Part shown: one piece after another, positions 14,978 through 24,116 of the stretch | Layout of the letters: every line of letters starts with the position of its first letter | Numbering within the stretch: the stretch's first letter is position 1 | Source of the DNA: an uncultured Myxococcales bacterium | Lineage (GTDB): Bacteria; Myxococcota_A; UBA9042 | Reading direction: 5' to 3' | Assembly (NCBI GenBank): GCA_903955385.1 | Contig: CAJBNH010000016.1 | Coordinates: forward strand, 1 to 35,663 | Length of the DNA stretch: 35,663 nucleotides | The notes under the pieces: model-generated | Database searches by the model: none | Told to the model about the DNA's origin: nothing | The model's input: only the letters and a program-made list of their open reading frames with translations | Translations under genes and position numbers: made by a program

Positions 14978-17900
14978 ATGAAGCCAATTTCGGTCGCATG
15001 GTTCTGTGGAATGACCTTATTCTTCTCAGGTTGCGGACTTGGGGATGTGGGGCCTGATCTCGACGCATGGTTGGCCGCGCATGGCGACACCGACTCGGCT
15101 CAACCTCCCGACGGTGCCGATGCATCCGACGAAGCCGATGGAGTTGAGTCCGACGCCGCGGCTACCGACGTTGCCGCAGACATCGCCGTCGATGCGACCC
15201 CCGACGCGGAACAGGATGTCGCAGAGGACGTGGACGTACCCGTGGACATGGCGGAGTGCGCTACGGATACCGACTGCGACGACGGCGACCCCTGCACGGC
15301 CCTTGCCGCCTGCGTTGCGGGGACTTGCGCCAAGCCCCTTGCCATCGATTGCGGCGACAGCAACCCCTGCACGCAAGATGACTGCGTCGCGCTGTCTGGC
15401 GAGTGCACCCACACCCAACTGACTGGTTCATGCGATGACGGCAACCCCTGCACGGTCGAAGACACTTGTTCGGTCCTGGGTTGCGCAGGTCATCCGCTGG
15501 GCTTTGCGTACCAACCGGATCTGGAAGCCGGAGCGTTGCGGGCGGTCGTCGCAATGCCCGACGGCGGGGCTGTGGGCGCGGGTTCCGTAGGCAAGTACCC
15601 TGACCTGAAGCCGATGGTCATTCGGCTCGACGAGCTCGGTAGCCAAATCTGGAAATGGACCGGGGGTAGTGGAGGTGTCGCAGACCTGGTGGCCTCGTTG
15701 GACGGCGACTTGCTCGCCGTCGGTGTGCAGGTGACGAAGGGCAAGGTCTCCGGCATGGTCATGCGCCTGACTTCACAGGGGGAAGCCATCGGCGACCCGG
15801 TGGAGTACGCGGGCAGCGGAGGTCGGTCGCTGACTGCCGCCGCGCTGCTGCCAGGCGGTCATCTGCTGGTCGCCGGAGAGGCGCAGGAAGTGACCTATGG
15901 CCCCACGCAAGCGTTGGTCATGCGGCTCGATGCCTCGCTCAAAGTCGTTTGGGAGCGCGTACTGCCCACCGAAGGCGTCTCAGTCACCGACCTCGCGGTG
16001 TCGCCCGGAAACGGATTCGCCGTCGTGGGCCATCGCGTGATACCCGGCGGCGCCGTGGTTCCGTGGGGCGCTCGCCTCGACAGCACTGGACTGGTGGCCT
16101 ACGAGCTTGAGGTGCCTGAGCTGGCGAACGCGCAGTTGAGGGCCGTCCGGGGGATGACCGACGGGGGGCTGTTGGTGACGGGAGTCGCTCCGCTCGCGTC
16201 AGACTTTGGCCAGGTGCACGTCGCTCGTCTCGACGCTGCAGGCAAGCTGCTGTGGCACAAGAAGATCGGCCTGTCGGGTCTGCAGTCCATCGAGGCCATC
16301 CTCGCGCTGCCCGATGACCGCTGGCTTGGTGTTGGCTATGCGCCGGGCCCGTCGCCTCAGAAGCCGGTTCAGCCGTCCCTGTGGTGGTTCGGCGACGACG
16401 GCATCCTGCTGGGGACGCGGGGCTGGAATCAGGACGCTGCTCTGGCCGCCGGCGCAGCGTCGGGACCAGATGGCTTTGTGTTCGCGGGGATGCGGGCGGC
16501 TGACAGCGACCTGAAATCGGCCATGCCGGCCATCTACCGCACCGACGCCTGGGGTGCGCTCGAGTGCGAGCCCGCTGACCCCTGCACCGGCAAGTCCACG
16601 ACGGGTTGCAGCGACGGGAACGTCTGCACGTACGACCACTGCTCTGGCGGTCAGGGCTGCAAGTGGCAAGCGCACGCGCTGACGTGTCAAACCGCGGCTG
16701 CTTGCGCCGAACCTGGCACTTGCGCGGCGGGGGCTTGTGCTCCCGTAGGTCCCGCTTGCGACGACGGTAACCCGTGTACGGACGATGCGTGTGAGAACGG
16801 GGCAGGTTGCAGCCACGTCGCAGGCCCGGCTGCGGGCTCGTGCGACGACGGTGACCCCTGCACAACGCAGGACCAGTGCTCGGCTGGCAAGTGCACAGGC
16901 GGTGTCCCAACTTCCTGTGATGACGGCAATACGTGCACGCTGGACCTTTGCAACGGCGTGTCTGGCTGCCAGCACCCCCCGGTCGAGCTTGGCCAGGCCT
17001 GCGGCGAGGCAGGCGTTTGCGTGTCGGGCAGTTGCACGGCTCCGTGGGCCACGCGCATCCAGGCGGGCAAGGCGGTCACCTGCGCACTCGACACATGGGG
17101 CACCGTTCGCTGCTGGGGCGAACCCGGTGCGCTCCCGTTGGGATCCGCCACGGTCGGTGCGGTGCCCAAGATGGTCGAGAAGCTGTCCAAGTCGGTCATC
17201 TTCACCCTGGGGCAGTCGCACGGTTGTTCCATCTCGACCGACGCGTCGGTGCAGTGTTGGGGCAACAACGCAGACGGACAGGCAGGCGTCGCGTCACCGC
17301 CGGTCGTGACGGAGGCCACCACGATCACCCTGCCCAAGGCCGCAGAACTTGTCGCAGGCAACGCCCACACTTGCGCCCGCCTGCTCGACAGTTCGGTGCG
17401 CTGCTGGGGCTCAGACGCGGCGGGGCAGCTGGGCAACGGCGGGGCTGGCGGCGGGTCGGTCCCGTCCCCTGTCGTCGGACTCTCTGGCGCAACGGCCTTG
17501 GCGGCCGGCGGCGACCAGACCTGCGCCCTCGACAGCGATGGCAAGGTCTGGTGCTGGGGACGTCTGGCCTCGAGCGCCGGTGGCGGGACCGAGAAGCTCT
17601 CCGCGGTTCCGAAGGCCATCTCACTGCCGACCAAGGCTACCGGCATCGCGGTGGGCGGCACGTTCGCCTGCGCGGTTCTGGAGGCCACTGGGGCGCTGGC
17701 CTGCTGGGGAGACAACGGGCGGGGACAAATGTCGAACGGAAGTACCAAGCCGGTCGAGGGGATCCAAGTGCTGCCGGTGCTGACCCAAGTGCAACACGTC
17801 TCATTGGGCGACGAGCACGGGTGCGCCGTGACACCGGACGGAGCACTTTGGTGCTGGGGACCGAACGATGCAGCCCAGCTGGGGTTGGGGCACCTGAATC

Positions 17901-18079
17901 CGACGCCGGTGCCGCAGGTCGTGCTCGGCGGGGTGCGTGACGTCGCCGTGGGCGCTTTCCACGCGTGCGGCCTGCGCAAGGATGGCGCGGTTGTCTGCTG
18001 GGGGGCCGATCTGGGGACGTCGGCGCCGATCAAGCAACTACCGATGCTGCTCGAAGGGACCACGCCGCAGGTGCCTTGA
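14978..18079 (+). CDS. Cys-rich lipoprotein with propeller-like and RCC1-repeat domains
   Basis: This 1033-residue surface-type lipoprotein has lipobox FFSGC (Cys19) and an Asp/Ala-rich linker to about residue 88. Three 'CDDGNPCT' modules follow at about 90-169. Residues about 170-525 carry repeats ending MRLD...W-like strands, suggesting a first beta-propeller. Four more Cys modules lie at about 530-685. Residues 690-1033 hold seven RCC1-like repeats, each with a hydrophobic-Gly segment, Cys, a D/G turn and CWG (CALDTWGTVRCWG through CGLRKDGAVVCWG), predicted to close a seven-bladed propeller. Paired Cys in each RCC1 blade suggest disulphides, consistent with export. The start has CGGAAG upstream. 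RCC1-type propellers usually bind proteins; the ligand here is unknown. Confidence 0.93.
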   Translation: MKPISVAWFCGMTLFFSGCGLGDVGPDLDAWLAAHGDTDSAQPPDGADASDEADGVESDAAATDVAADIAVDATPDAEQDVAEDVDVPVDMAECATDTDCDDGDPCTALAACVAGTCAKPLAIDCGDSNPCTQDDCVALSGECTHTQLTGSCDDGNPCTVEDTCSVLGCAGHPLGFAYQPDLEAGALRAVVAMPDGGAVGAGSVGKYPDLKPMVIRLDELGSQIWKWTGGSGGVADLVASLDGDLLAVGVQVTKGKVSGMVMRLTSQGEAIGDPVEYAGSGGRSLTAAALLPGGHLLVAGEAQEVTYGPTQALVMRLDASLKVVWERVLPTEGVSVTDLAVSPGNGFAVVGHRVIPGGAVVPWGARLDSTGLVAYELEVPELANAQLRAVRGMTDGGLLVTGVAPLASDFGQVHVARLDAAGKLLWHKKIGLSGLQSIEAILALPDDRWLGVGYAPGPSPQKPVQPSLWWFGDDGILLGTRGWNQDAALAAGAASGPDGFVFAGMRAADSDLKSAMPAIYRTDAWGALECEPADPCTGKSTTGCSDGNVCTYDHCSGGQGCKWQAHALTCQTAAACAEPGTCAAGACAPVGPACDDGNPCTDDACENGAGCSHVAGPAAGSCDDGDPCTTQDQCSAGKCTGGVPTSCDDGNTCTLDLCNGVSGCQHPPVELGQACGEAGVCVSGSCTAPWATRIQAGKAVTCALDTWGTVRCWGEPGALPLGSATVGAVPKMVEKLSKSVIFTLGQSHGCSISTDASVQCWGNNADGQAGVASPPVVTEATTITLPKAAELVAGNAHTCARLLDSSVRCWGSDAAGQLGNGGAGGGSVPSPVVGLSGATALAAGGDQTCALDSDGKVWCWGRLASSAGGGTEKLSAVPKAISLPTKATGIAVGGTFACAVLEATGALACWGDNGRGQMSNGSTKPVEGIQVLPVLTQVQHVSLGDEHGCAVTPDGALWCWGPNDAAQLGLGHLNPTPVPQVVLGGVRDVAVGAFHACGLRKDGAVVCWGADLGTSAPIKQLPMLLEGTTPQVP

Positions 18080-18109
18080 GGCGACCGAGGCAGACGCTGT
18101 CACGCCTCA
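18077..18109. terminator. Inverted repeat between convergent genes
   Basis: TGAGGCG (18077-18083) pairs with CGCCTCA (18103-18109) across a 19-nt loop. It overlaps the stop of the propeller lipoprotein gene and lies in the 55-bp gap before the convergent kbl stop. No T-tract is present. Confidence 0.3.
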
Positions 18110-18134
18110 GGCGACTCGGAAGGCCCGGTCTCGC

Positions 18135-19334
18135 CTACGCAATCACGCCGTGCTTCCGGCCGATCTTGGTAAACGCCGCGACCGCCTGCTCCAGGTGCTC
18201 GCGCCGGTGCGCCGCCGAGATCTGCACGCGAATCCTGGCCTTGCCCTTGGGTACCACCGGAAACGAGAAGCCGATGACGTAGATCCCCTCGGCCAGCAGG
18301 TCCTTGGCCATGTCTTGGGCCAGCTTGGCCTCGCCCAGCATCACCGGCACGATCGGGTGCACGCCCGGCCGAATCGCAAAGCCGGCCTGGGTCATCTGCT
18401 CGCGGAACCACGTCGTGTTCTCGACCAGTTGCGCGCGCAGGTCGTTGCTGGTGTCGAGCAGCTCGAAGGCCGCCACCGACGCCGCCGCAATCGTGGGGGC
18501 CAGCGTGTTCGAGAACAGGTACGGCCGCGACCGCTGGCGCAACAGCGCGATGATCTCCTTCTTTCCCGTGGTGAAGCCGCCACTTGCGCCGCCCAGCGCC
18601 TTGCCCAGCGTCGACGTGATGATGTCGATGCGGTCCAGCACCCCGCGGTACTCGGGCACGCCGCGGCCGGTGGGGCCAAAGAATCCGGTCGCGTGGCTCT
18701 CGTCGACCATCACCAGGGCGTCGTACTTCTCGGCCAGGTCGCAGATCGCCCGCAGATCCGCCACGTCACCGTCCATCGAAAACACGCCGTCCGTCGCGAT
18801 CATGCGGGTGCGGGCATCCTGCGTGTCCTTCAGGGCTTGCTCCAGCTCGCTCAGGTCGCCGCGGGTGTGGTCATAGCGATAGCGACGCGCCTTGCACAGC
18901 CGGATGCCGTCGATGATCGAGGCGTGATTCAGCGTGTCCGAGATGATCGCGTCCTCTTCGTCCAGCAGTGTCTCGAACAGGCCGCCGTTCGCGTCGAAGC
19001 AACTGCCGTACAGGATCGTGTCCTCGGTGCCGAAGAACCGGGCGATGGTCTGCTCGAGCTGCTTGTGGATGCCCTGGGTGCCGCAGATGAAGCGCACCGA
19101 GCTCATGCCGTAGCCCCAGCGGTCCAGACCGTCCTTGGCCGCCTGCACGAGCTTGGGGTGGTTGGCGAGGCCCAAGTAGTTGTTTGCGCAGAAGTTCAAC
19201 ACCTCACGGTCGCCGTTCAGCACCGTGATGCCGGGGCCTTGCGGGGTCTGGATCACGCGTTCGGGCTTGGTCAGACCGGCGGCGTCGATGTCGTTCAGCG
19301 TCGTCTGCAGGCGGTCGCGGAAGGAACCGTACAT
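18135..19334 (-). CDS. kbl: 2-amino-3-ketobutyrate CoA ligase (glycine C-acetyltransferase)
   Basis: This 399-residue PLP enzyme of the alpha-oxoamine synthase family converts 2-amino-3-ketobutyrate and CoA to glycine and acetyl-CoA in threonine catabolism. Visible features are [35 protein letters not shown] (in two shorter parts), [11 protein letters not shown], the PLP-phosphate and ring-contacting [10 protein letters not shown], and the Schiff-base lysine Lys245 in [15 protein letters not shown]-specific wording throughout separates it from 8-amino-7-oxononanoate synthase and ALA synthase. CAGGAG precedes the ATG. Threonine dehydrogenase (tdh), its usual partner, is not in the window, so the substrate must come from an enzyme encoded elsewhere. 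The gene sits alone between two convergent Cys-rich lipoprotein genes. Confidence 0.97.
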   Translation of the reverse strand: MYGSFRDRLQTTLNDIDAAGLTKPERVIQTPQGPGITVLNGDREVLNFCANNYLGLANHPKLVQAAKDGLDRWGYGMSSVRFICGTQGIHKQLEQTIARFFGTEDTILYGSCFDANGGLFETLLDEEDAIISDTLNHASIIDGIRLCKARRYRYDHTRGDLSELEQALKDTQDARTRMIATDGVFSMDGDVADLRAICDLAEKYDALVMVDESHATGFFGPTGRGVPEYRGVLDRIDIITSTLGKALGGASGGFTTGKKEIIALLRQRSRPYLFSNTLAPTIAAASVAAFELLDTSNDLRAQLVENTTWFREQMTQAGFAIRPGVHPIVPVMLGEAKLAQDMAKDLLAEGIYVIGFSFPVVPKGKARIRVQISAAHRREHLEQAVAAFTKIGRKHGVIA

Positions 19335-19449
19335 GGCGGAAACTCCTGGCAGGGGTTGGGCGAGCGGCGGTCAGGGGGGAAGCCGCAGCGTAGCTGGAGT
19401 GTAGGAGCCTGCGCGCCGCGAGACCAGAGGGGGCCGTCCGCGGCGACGA

Positions 19450-22400
19450 CTAGGGGACCTGAGCCGTCAGCAGCCGCAGCCCGCCGTCCGTCTCCCACGC
19501 CAGCGTGAAGCGCGTACCGGAGGGGTCGATCACAAGGTCGCTGAGGCCGCCCGAGCTGGTGACGACGGAGCCCGAAGCGTGGCTGACGAAGTCGGTGCCG
19601 ACCGTCTCGATCGCCTTGACCAGCAGCGTCCCATCGGCCACCGGTGTGACCCGCACCACCTGCACCTGCCCGCTGGCCGGCATCGACCACGCAACCAGAA
19701 AGTCGGCCGTTCCCGGCAGTTCAGCGAGCCGGAAGGCCTGCAGTACGGGGGGGCCCAACAGGTCAGCTGGTGGTGTGAACAGCTTGAGCATCGCCGGCTG
19801 GACCGCTGCGGGCGCCGACGGGTGCGACAGGGCGAAGGCAAGGAAGCCCTTGACCACGCCCTGATGTTTCGCCGTTCCGGCAACCAGAATGCCGAGTGCC
19901 TGGCCGTCAGAATCCCAAGCAGCATCCAGACTTTGGTAGGCCACCTCAGTGGCTACGTAGGCCACGCCGGACGCCACCGCAGCTGCCTTTGGCGCCAGAG
20001 CTCCGGCCGCATCGAACGTCACGACCTCTACGGTCGGCTGCGGGTCGAGGCCCACAGACTGGTGCTGCACGATCGTCAGGACGGCCTGCTGGGCACCCCA
20101 CACGACCCGCATCGGCCGAGCCGCCGTACCGACGCCAACGGAATCCCCCAACTGCGCAACAGGCAAAGCGGTTCCGGGGCCGCCCCAAGTCGTGGTCGCC
20201 AGACCGCTCCAGCCCAACGGCCCCAAAGGAGACGCACGCAGCAACAGCCCGCCCAGCCCGGTCGGGTCCGCGGGGTCCGCGCCGAACCCGGGCAACAACA
20301 CCACGACCGGCCGCGAGGTCAGTCCGGACAGCAGGTTGGTGGGGCAGGGCGCAGCGGGCGCAACGGTCAGCGCGGACGTCGCCGGATCCAGAACCGCCAG
20401 CCGCGTTTGCCCGCCCGTCGCATCGAGCGGACAGCTGCTGGCAAGAGCCCCACCCTCGACCCAACCCGCTACGAGCCGCGACGGCTGGTCGGGATGCGCA
20501 ACGACAATCGGAAGGGTCGCGCACCAGCCCTGAGCTTCGGGCGGCGGCTTGGGCTGGAAGTAGTGGAACGCAGGGGCACCCTTGACCGGGTCCAACGAGG
20601 CCACGCAAACGCCTGAGAAAACACCCTGATCCGGCGAACAGGCCTTGGTCTGCGCGGTGATCACCAGTCGAGGCAGGGTGTCGCCGCTTCCGGCCGGTTG
20701 CCACCGCAAGCTCGGCGCCTGAGGCTGCGGAGCCAGCGTAGGGTCGAACGGCACAAGGGCCGCCCCAGCCACGCCCGGCTGCGTCACGGTCAGGCAGAGG
20801 TTGTCGATGCACTCGTGCATGGCGGGACACGTCGAGACGGGGATGCATCCCAGCTGCGGGTCGCACTGCGGTGTCGTGCAGCCCGTGGCGGCTGCGGGGT
20901 CGCAGACCTTGACCTTGCCCCCCAGGCACTTGCCGGCGGCGCAGGCATCCTCGACCGTGCAAGCGTTGCCGTCGTCACAGGCGGCCGCGATGGGCTCGTG
21001 GGAGCAGCCCGTCTTCGATGAGCAGGTATCGGCCGTGCACGGGTTGCCGTCATCGCAGACGTTCCCGAGCATTCCGATACACGCCCCGCCGGAGCACGCG
21101 TCGGCCGTCGTGCATGGGTCGCCGTCGTCGCACGGGGTCCCCTTCAACACCGACCACTCGGTCTGCGACACCTGAGGCAGGCACCCAAGGCAGGGCAGCT
21201 CTGCGGACGACTGGCCCGGTACCTGACACATGTTGTCGATCAAGCAGGAGGCGGGCTGGACCGTGTGCAGGCAGTCCCCCGTCATGCAGGCGTCCTCCGT
21301 GCAGTCGAACCCGTCGCTGGGGCAGGCCGAACCGTCCGCCTGCTTCGTCCACGAGCACCCGGTCTTCTTGTCACAAGCGTCCGCGGTGCAAGGATTGTCG
21401 TCGCTGCAGGTCAAGGGCTGACCCACGCACGTTTCTCCCAAGCACGCATCCGAGCCAGTGCACGCGTCACCGTCGTTGCAGGCGCCGGTCACGGGGACGA
21501 ACAGGCAGGGCTGCTCGGCGGCAAGCGGGTTGCAGCCGTTGAACGTGCACGCGTTCTGGTCGTCACAAACCAGCTCGGAGCCCTTGCATTTGCCGTCCGA
21601 CAGGCACAAGTCCATCACAGTGCAAGCATTTCCGTCGTTGCACGGCAGGCCCACGCGCTGGGACCAGCCGGTGTTCTTGACCTCGGATTGACACGCAAGA
21701 CAGGGGTCCGCCGGGTGTGGCAGGCCGTCGACCAAGCAGGCGCCGCCGATCAAGCAGGAACCAGGCGAGATCCCTGTGTGTTTGCACGCGCCGCCCGCGC
21801 ACTGGTCGATGGTGCAGGCGATCCCGTCGTCCTGACAGGGCGCACCCACGGCGTCTTCATGCTGGCAGCCCCCCGTCTTGGGGTCGCAGAGGTCGATGGT
21901 GCACTCGTTGCCATCGTCACACGTCTTGGCCGTGCCGTTGCACTGGCCGCCGATGCACAAGTCTCCAAACGTGCACGCGTTTCCGTCGTTGCAGGGGGTA
22001 CCGGGAACCAGCAGGGCGACGCACCCAATCGTCGATGAGCAGCTCTCAATCGTGCACGGGTTGCCGTCTGCGCAGTCCACCTTCGTTCCGCGGCAGCCAC
22101 CGTCGACCGCACAAACGTCACCCGACGTGCAGGCATCGGCATCGTCACAGGTCGCCAGCACTTGCTTGACGTGTTCGCACCCCTGGTCGGTCACGCACTG
22201 GTCCAATGTGCACGCGTTGCCGTCGTCGCAGTCCTCTGTGCCGGCGCACGCACAAACGACCTGATCCGACATGCACTTTGCGGCGTTGCAGTGGTCGCCG
22301 CTCGTGCAGACCTTGCCGTCGTCGCACAACGCATTGTTCGGCGTGTGCGTGCACCCTGCGGCGGCCAGACAGGCGTCGTCGGTGCACGGGTTGTCGTCGT

Positions 22401-23952
22401 CGCAGTCCAGCAGGCCCAAGGCAACTCCCGCGCACTTGCCGGCGACGCACTGGTCACCGATCGTGCACAGGTTCTGGTCGTCGCACGGCCCGGCCGCTGG
22501 CGTGAACTGACAGCCAAGCTCTGGGGTGCAAGTGTTCTTTGTGCAAGTGTTCTTGTCGTCGCATTGACCTTGCTCTCCGACACACTTGCCGCCCAGGCAT
22601 ACGTCGACGAACGTGCACGCGTTGCCGTCGCTGCAGGGAACGTTTTCCAGCGGCGTCCAGCCCGTGGGGTCGCGAGCGGGGTTGCAGATCAGGCAAGCGT
22701 TCGCGTCTGCCTTGACCCCTGCGGGCACACACGTCCCGGCGATCTTACAGACCGACGTCAAGGGGACAGCGATGCAGGCGCCACCCATGCACATGTCTTC
22801 GGTGCACGGGTCGGCATCCGCCAGACAAGACCCGCTGTCAGGAGTGTGCGTGCATCCCTGTTGTACCTGGCACACATCGAGCGTGCAGGAGTTGCCGTCG
22901 TCGCAACCGACTGGGGCCCCTGGCGTGCAGGTGCCGTCGCTGCACGAATCGCCCTGCGTGCAGGGATTGCCGTCGTCGCACGGTCCGGGGCTGGGTGAAG
23001 TGACGCACCCCACGTTCGGCGCGCACGAAGGCGTCAAGCAGGGGTCGTCGTCCGAGCAGACGACCGGCGTGCCGTGGCACATGCCGGCCTCGTCGCAGGA
23101 CTCGTTTTCCGTACACGCATCGCCGTCGACACAGGGACCGGCATAGACCTGGGTCCACGCCATCGCATTCTGGTCGGGCAGACAGCGAGCGCAGGGTTCG
23201 GTCGACGACGCGACGCCCCCTACCTCGCACTCGCCGTCGATCAGGCAGTTGCCGGCGGTGACCGTCATCTCGCACTTGCCGTCCAGGCACGCTCCGGTGG
23301 TGCAGGGCAGGTTGTCGGAGTCGCAAGAGGTTGCGTCGGCAAACGCAACCCACAGGCAACCGTTCGGGGTGCAAGTGTCGAGGGTGCAAGCGTTGCCATC
23401 ATCGCAGGGCTTGCTCTTGGGAGATGCCGAGCACTCGCCCAGCTTGCACGTGCCACTTGTCGGGCAAATGGTGTCGGTGACACAGGTCGCGTCTTCCGCA
23501 AGCGGTGCGACTGTGCAGGTGCCCACCCCTTTGTCGCAAACCGCGGCTCGGCAAGGCGGCAAGATTCCGTACACGTTGCGGCAGTCTTCGTCGACCGCGC
23601 ACGTCGGCTTGCCTGTCGTGTCGACGTCTGCATCGACGGTATCGGCGCCAGTGAGGTCGCTGGTCGCGTCGGTCGTCCCACTCACGTCTGTGATGTCGGG
23701 GACTTCTTCGATGCACAGCCCGGCGAGGCAGCGCCCGGTGGCGCACTCGCTGTCGAGCTTGCACGCCGTCTTGGTGGGCGGAGGCACCCGCAGGCAACCG
23801 GTCAAGCACAGCCCCACCAACCAGGCAGCCACCACGGCAATGCGCGCAAACCGTTTCAAGAACGGCAAGTTGCGCGGGTCCGTGTGCTGTGGCGAGGAGG
23901 CAACCAAAAGCAGCTCCGTACGGGCGACAGGCCCGCACATAAACCTTCGCAT
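19450..23952 (-). CDS. Giant Cys-rich modular lipoprotein
   Basis: This 1500-residue secreted lipoprotein has an extended N-region and then a signal helix ending in lipobox CLTGC (Cys about 53). An Asp/Thr-rich stretch and two divergent Cys modules lead to about 26 tandem modules of about 25 residues (about residues 182-1018). They alternate between a type reading CDDGNxCTxGDxCxxGxCxG and a type reading CDDGNPCTxDxCxxxxGCxH. Four longer inserts with a CLIxGxC...PCLxC...W pattern interrupt the array at intervals. The C-terminal part (about 1050-1500) lacks Cys clusters and is strand-rich, possibly a propeller. AAGGAT precedes the ATG at 23952, though a start at 23940 is possible. Regular Cys spacing implies a rod of small disulphide-bonded domains, suggesting an adhesin or spacer; function is unknown. 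Confidence 0.9.
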   Translation of the reverse strand: MRRFMCGPVARTELLLVASSPQHTDPRNLPFLKRFARIAVVAAWLVGLCLTGCLRVPPPTKTACKLDSECATGRCLAGLCIEEVPDITDVSGTTDATSDLTGADTVDADVDTTGKPTCAVDEDCRNVYGILPPCRAAVCDKGVGTCTVAPLAEDATCVTDTICPTSGTCKLGECSASPKSKPCDDGNACTLDTCTPNGCLWVAFADATSCDSDNLPCTTGACLDGKCEMTVTAGNCLIDGECEVGGVASSTEPCARCLPDQNAMAWTQVYAGPCVDGDACTENESCDEAGMCHGTPVVCSDDDPCLTPSCAPNVGCVTSPSPGPCDDGNPCTQGDSCSDGTCTPGAPVGCDDGNSCTLDVCQVQQGCTHTPDSGSCLADADPCTEDMCMGGACIAVPLTSVCKIAGTCVPAGVKADANACLICNPARDPTGWTPLENVPCSDGNACTFVDVCLGGKCVGEQGQCDDKNTCTKNTCTPELGCQFTPAAGPCDDQNLCTIGDQCVAGKCAGVALGLLDCDDDNPCTDDACLAAAGCTHTPNNALCDDGKVCTSGDHCNAAKCMSDQVVCACAGTEDCDDGNACTLDQCVTDQGCEHVKQVLATCDDADACTSGDVCAVDGGCRGTKVDCADGNPCTIESCSSTIGCVALLVPGTPCNDGNACTFGDLCIGGQCNGTAKTCDDGNECTIDLCDPKTGGCQHEDAVGAPCQDDGIACTIDQCAGGACKHTGISPGSCLIGGACLVDGLPHPADPCLACQSEVKNTGWSQRVGLPCNDGNACTVMDLCLSDGKCKGSELVCDDQNACTFNGCNPLAAEQPCLFVPVTGACNDGDACTGSDACLGETCVGQPLTCSDDNPCTADACDKKTGCSWTKQADGSACPSDGFDCTEDACMTGDCLHTVQPASCLIDNMCQVPGQSSAELPCLGCLPQVSQTEWSVLKGTPCDDGDPCTTADACSGGACIGMLGNVCDDGNPCTADTCSSKTGCSHEPIAAACDDGNACTVEDACAAGKCLGGKVKVCDPAAATGCTTPQCDPQLGCIPVSTCPAMHECIDNLCLTVTQPGVAGAALVPFDPTLAPQPQAPSLRWQPAGSGDTLPRLVITAQTKACSPDQGVFSGVCVASLDPVKGAPAFHYFQPKPPPEAQGWCATLPIVVAHPDQPSRLVAGWVEGGALASSCPLDATGGQTRLAVLDPATSALTVAPAAPCPTNLLSGLTSRPVVVLLPGFGADPADPTGLGGLLLRASPLGPLGWSGLATTTWGGPGTALPVAQLGDSVGVGTAARPMRVVWGAQQAVLTIVQHQSVGLDPQPTVEVVTFDAAGALAPKAAAVASGVAYVATEVAYQSLDAAWDSDGQALGILVAGTAKHQGVVKGFLAFALSHPSAPAAVQPAMLKLFTPPADLLGPPVLQAFRLAELPGTADFLVAWSMPASGQVQVVRVTPVADGTLLVKAIETVGTDFVSHASGSVVTSSGGLSDLVIDPSGTRFTLAWETDGGLRLLTAQVP
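20898..23410 (-). repeat. Array of about 26 Cys-rich coding modules with a higher-order period
   Basis: Each module is about 75 bp and encodes C-D-D-G-N-x-C-T followed by two or three more Cys. Modules alternate between two types. A longer module containing PCLxC and a conserved Trp recurs four times (protein text NCLIDGEC, VCKIAGTC, SCLIGGAC, SCLIDNMC), each preceded by a module of C-T-x-D-x-C form. The DNA copies are diverged, so the array is old. Confidence 0.9.
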
Positions 23953-24025
23953 TATCCTTGACGCGGATCATGAACGCAATCGACATCTGCTGTTGCGCGA
24001 CGGGCGAAAGCATCCTCGGCTGCGA

Positions 24026-24054
24026 TGGACTAGAGCGGCAGGCTGCCCTACGAT
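24026..24054 (+). promoter_or_regulatory. Candidate promoter of the mvaA-ubiE operon
   Basis: TGGACT (24026-24031), a 17-bp spacer and TACGAT (24049-24054) each match consensus at 4 of 6. Predicted start is about 55 nt before the ATG at 24117, in the 164-bp gap divergent to the giant Cys-rich lipoprotein gene. Confidence 0.35.
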
Positions 24055-24116
24055 CCCGTCGCTGTCCGCGTTGCCGCGGTCGCTTTCCACGCCTCGACCG
24101 TCCCGGAACTCCCACG

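Noticed and set aside
16687-18063. A 458-codon open frame antisense to the RCC1 domain
   Set aside because: It is a Ser/Pro/Ala-rich shadow with no domain, while the plus strand shows seven regular RCC1 repeats.
20898-23410. A CRISPR-like or satellite DNA array
   Set aside because: The periodicity is coding: it follows Cys modules in one open frame, and the DNA units are diverged and lack constant repeats with variable spacers.
23958-24116. A 53-codon extension of HMG-CoA reductase, including a Cys-rich stretch
   Set aside because: It has no similarity to the family, covers the intergenic promoter region and begins 6 bp from the divergent gene's start.
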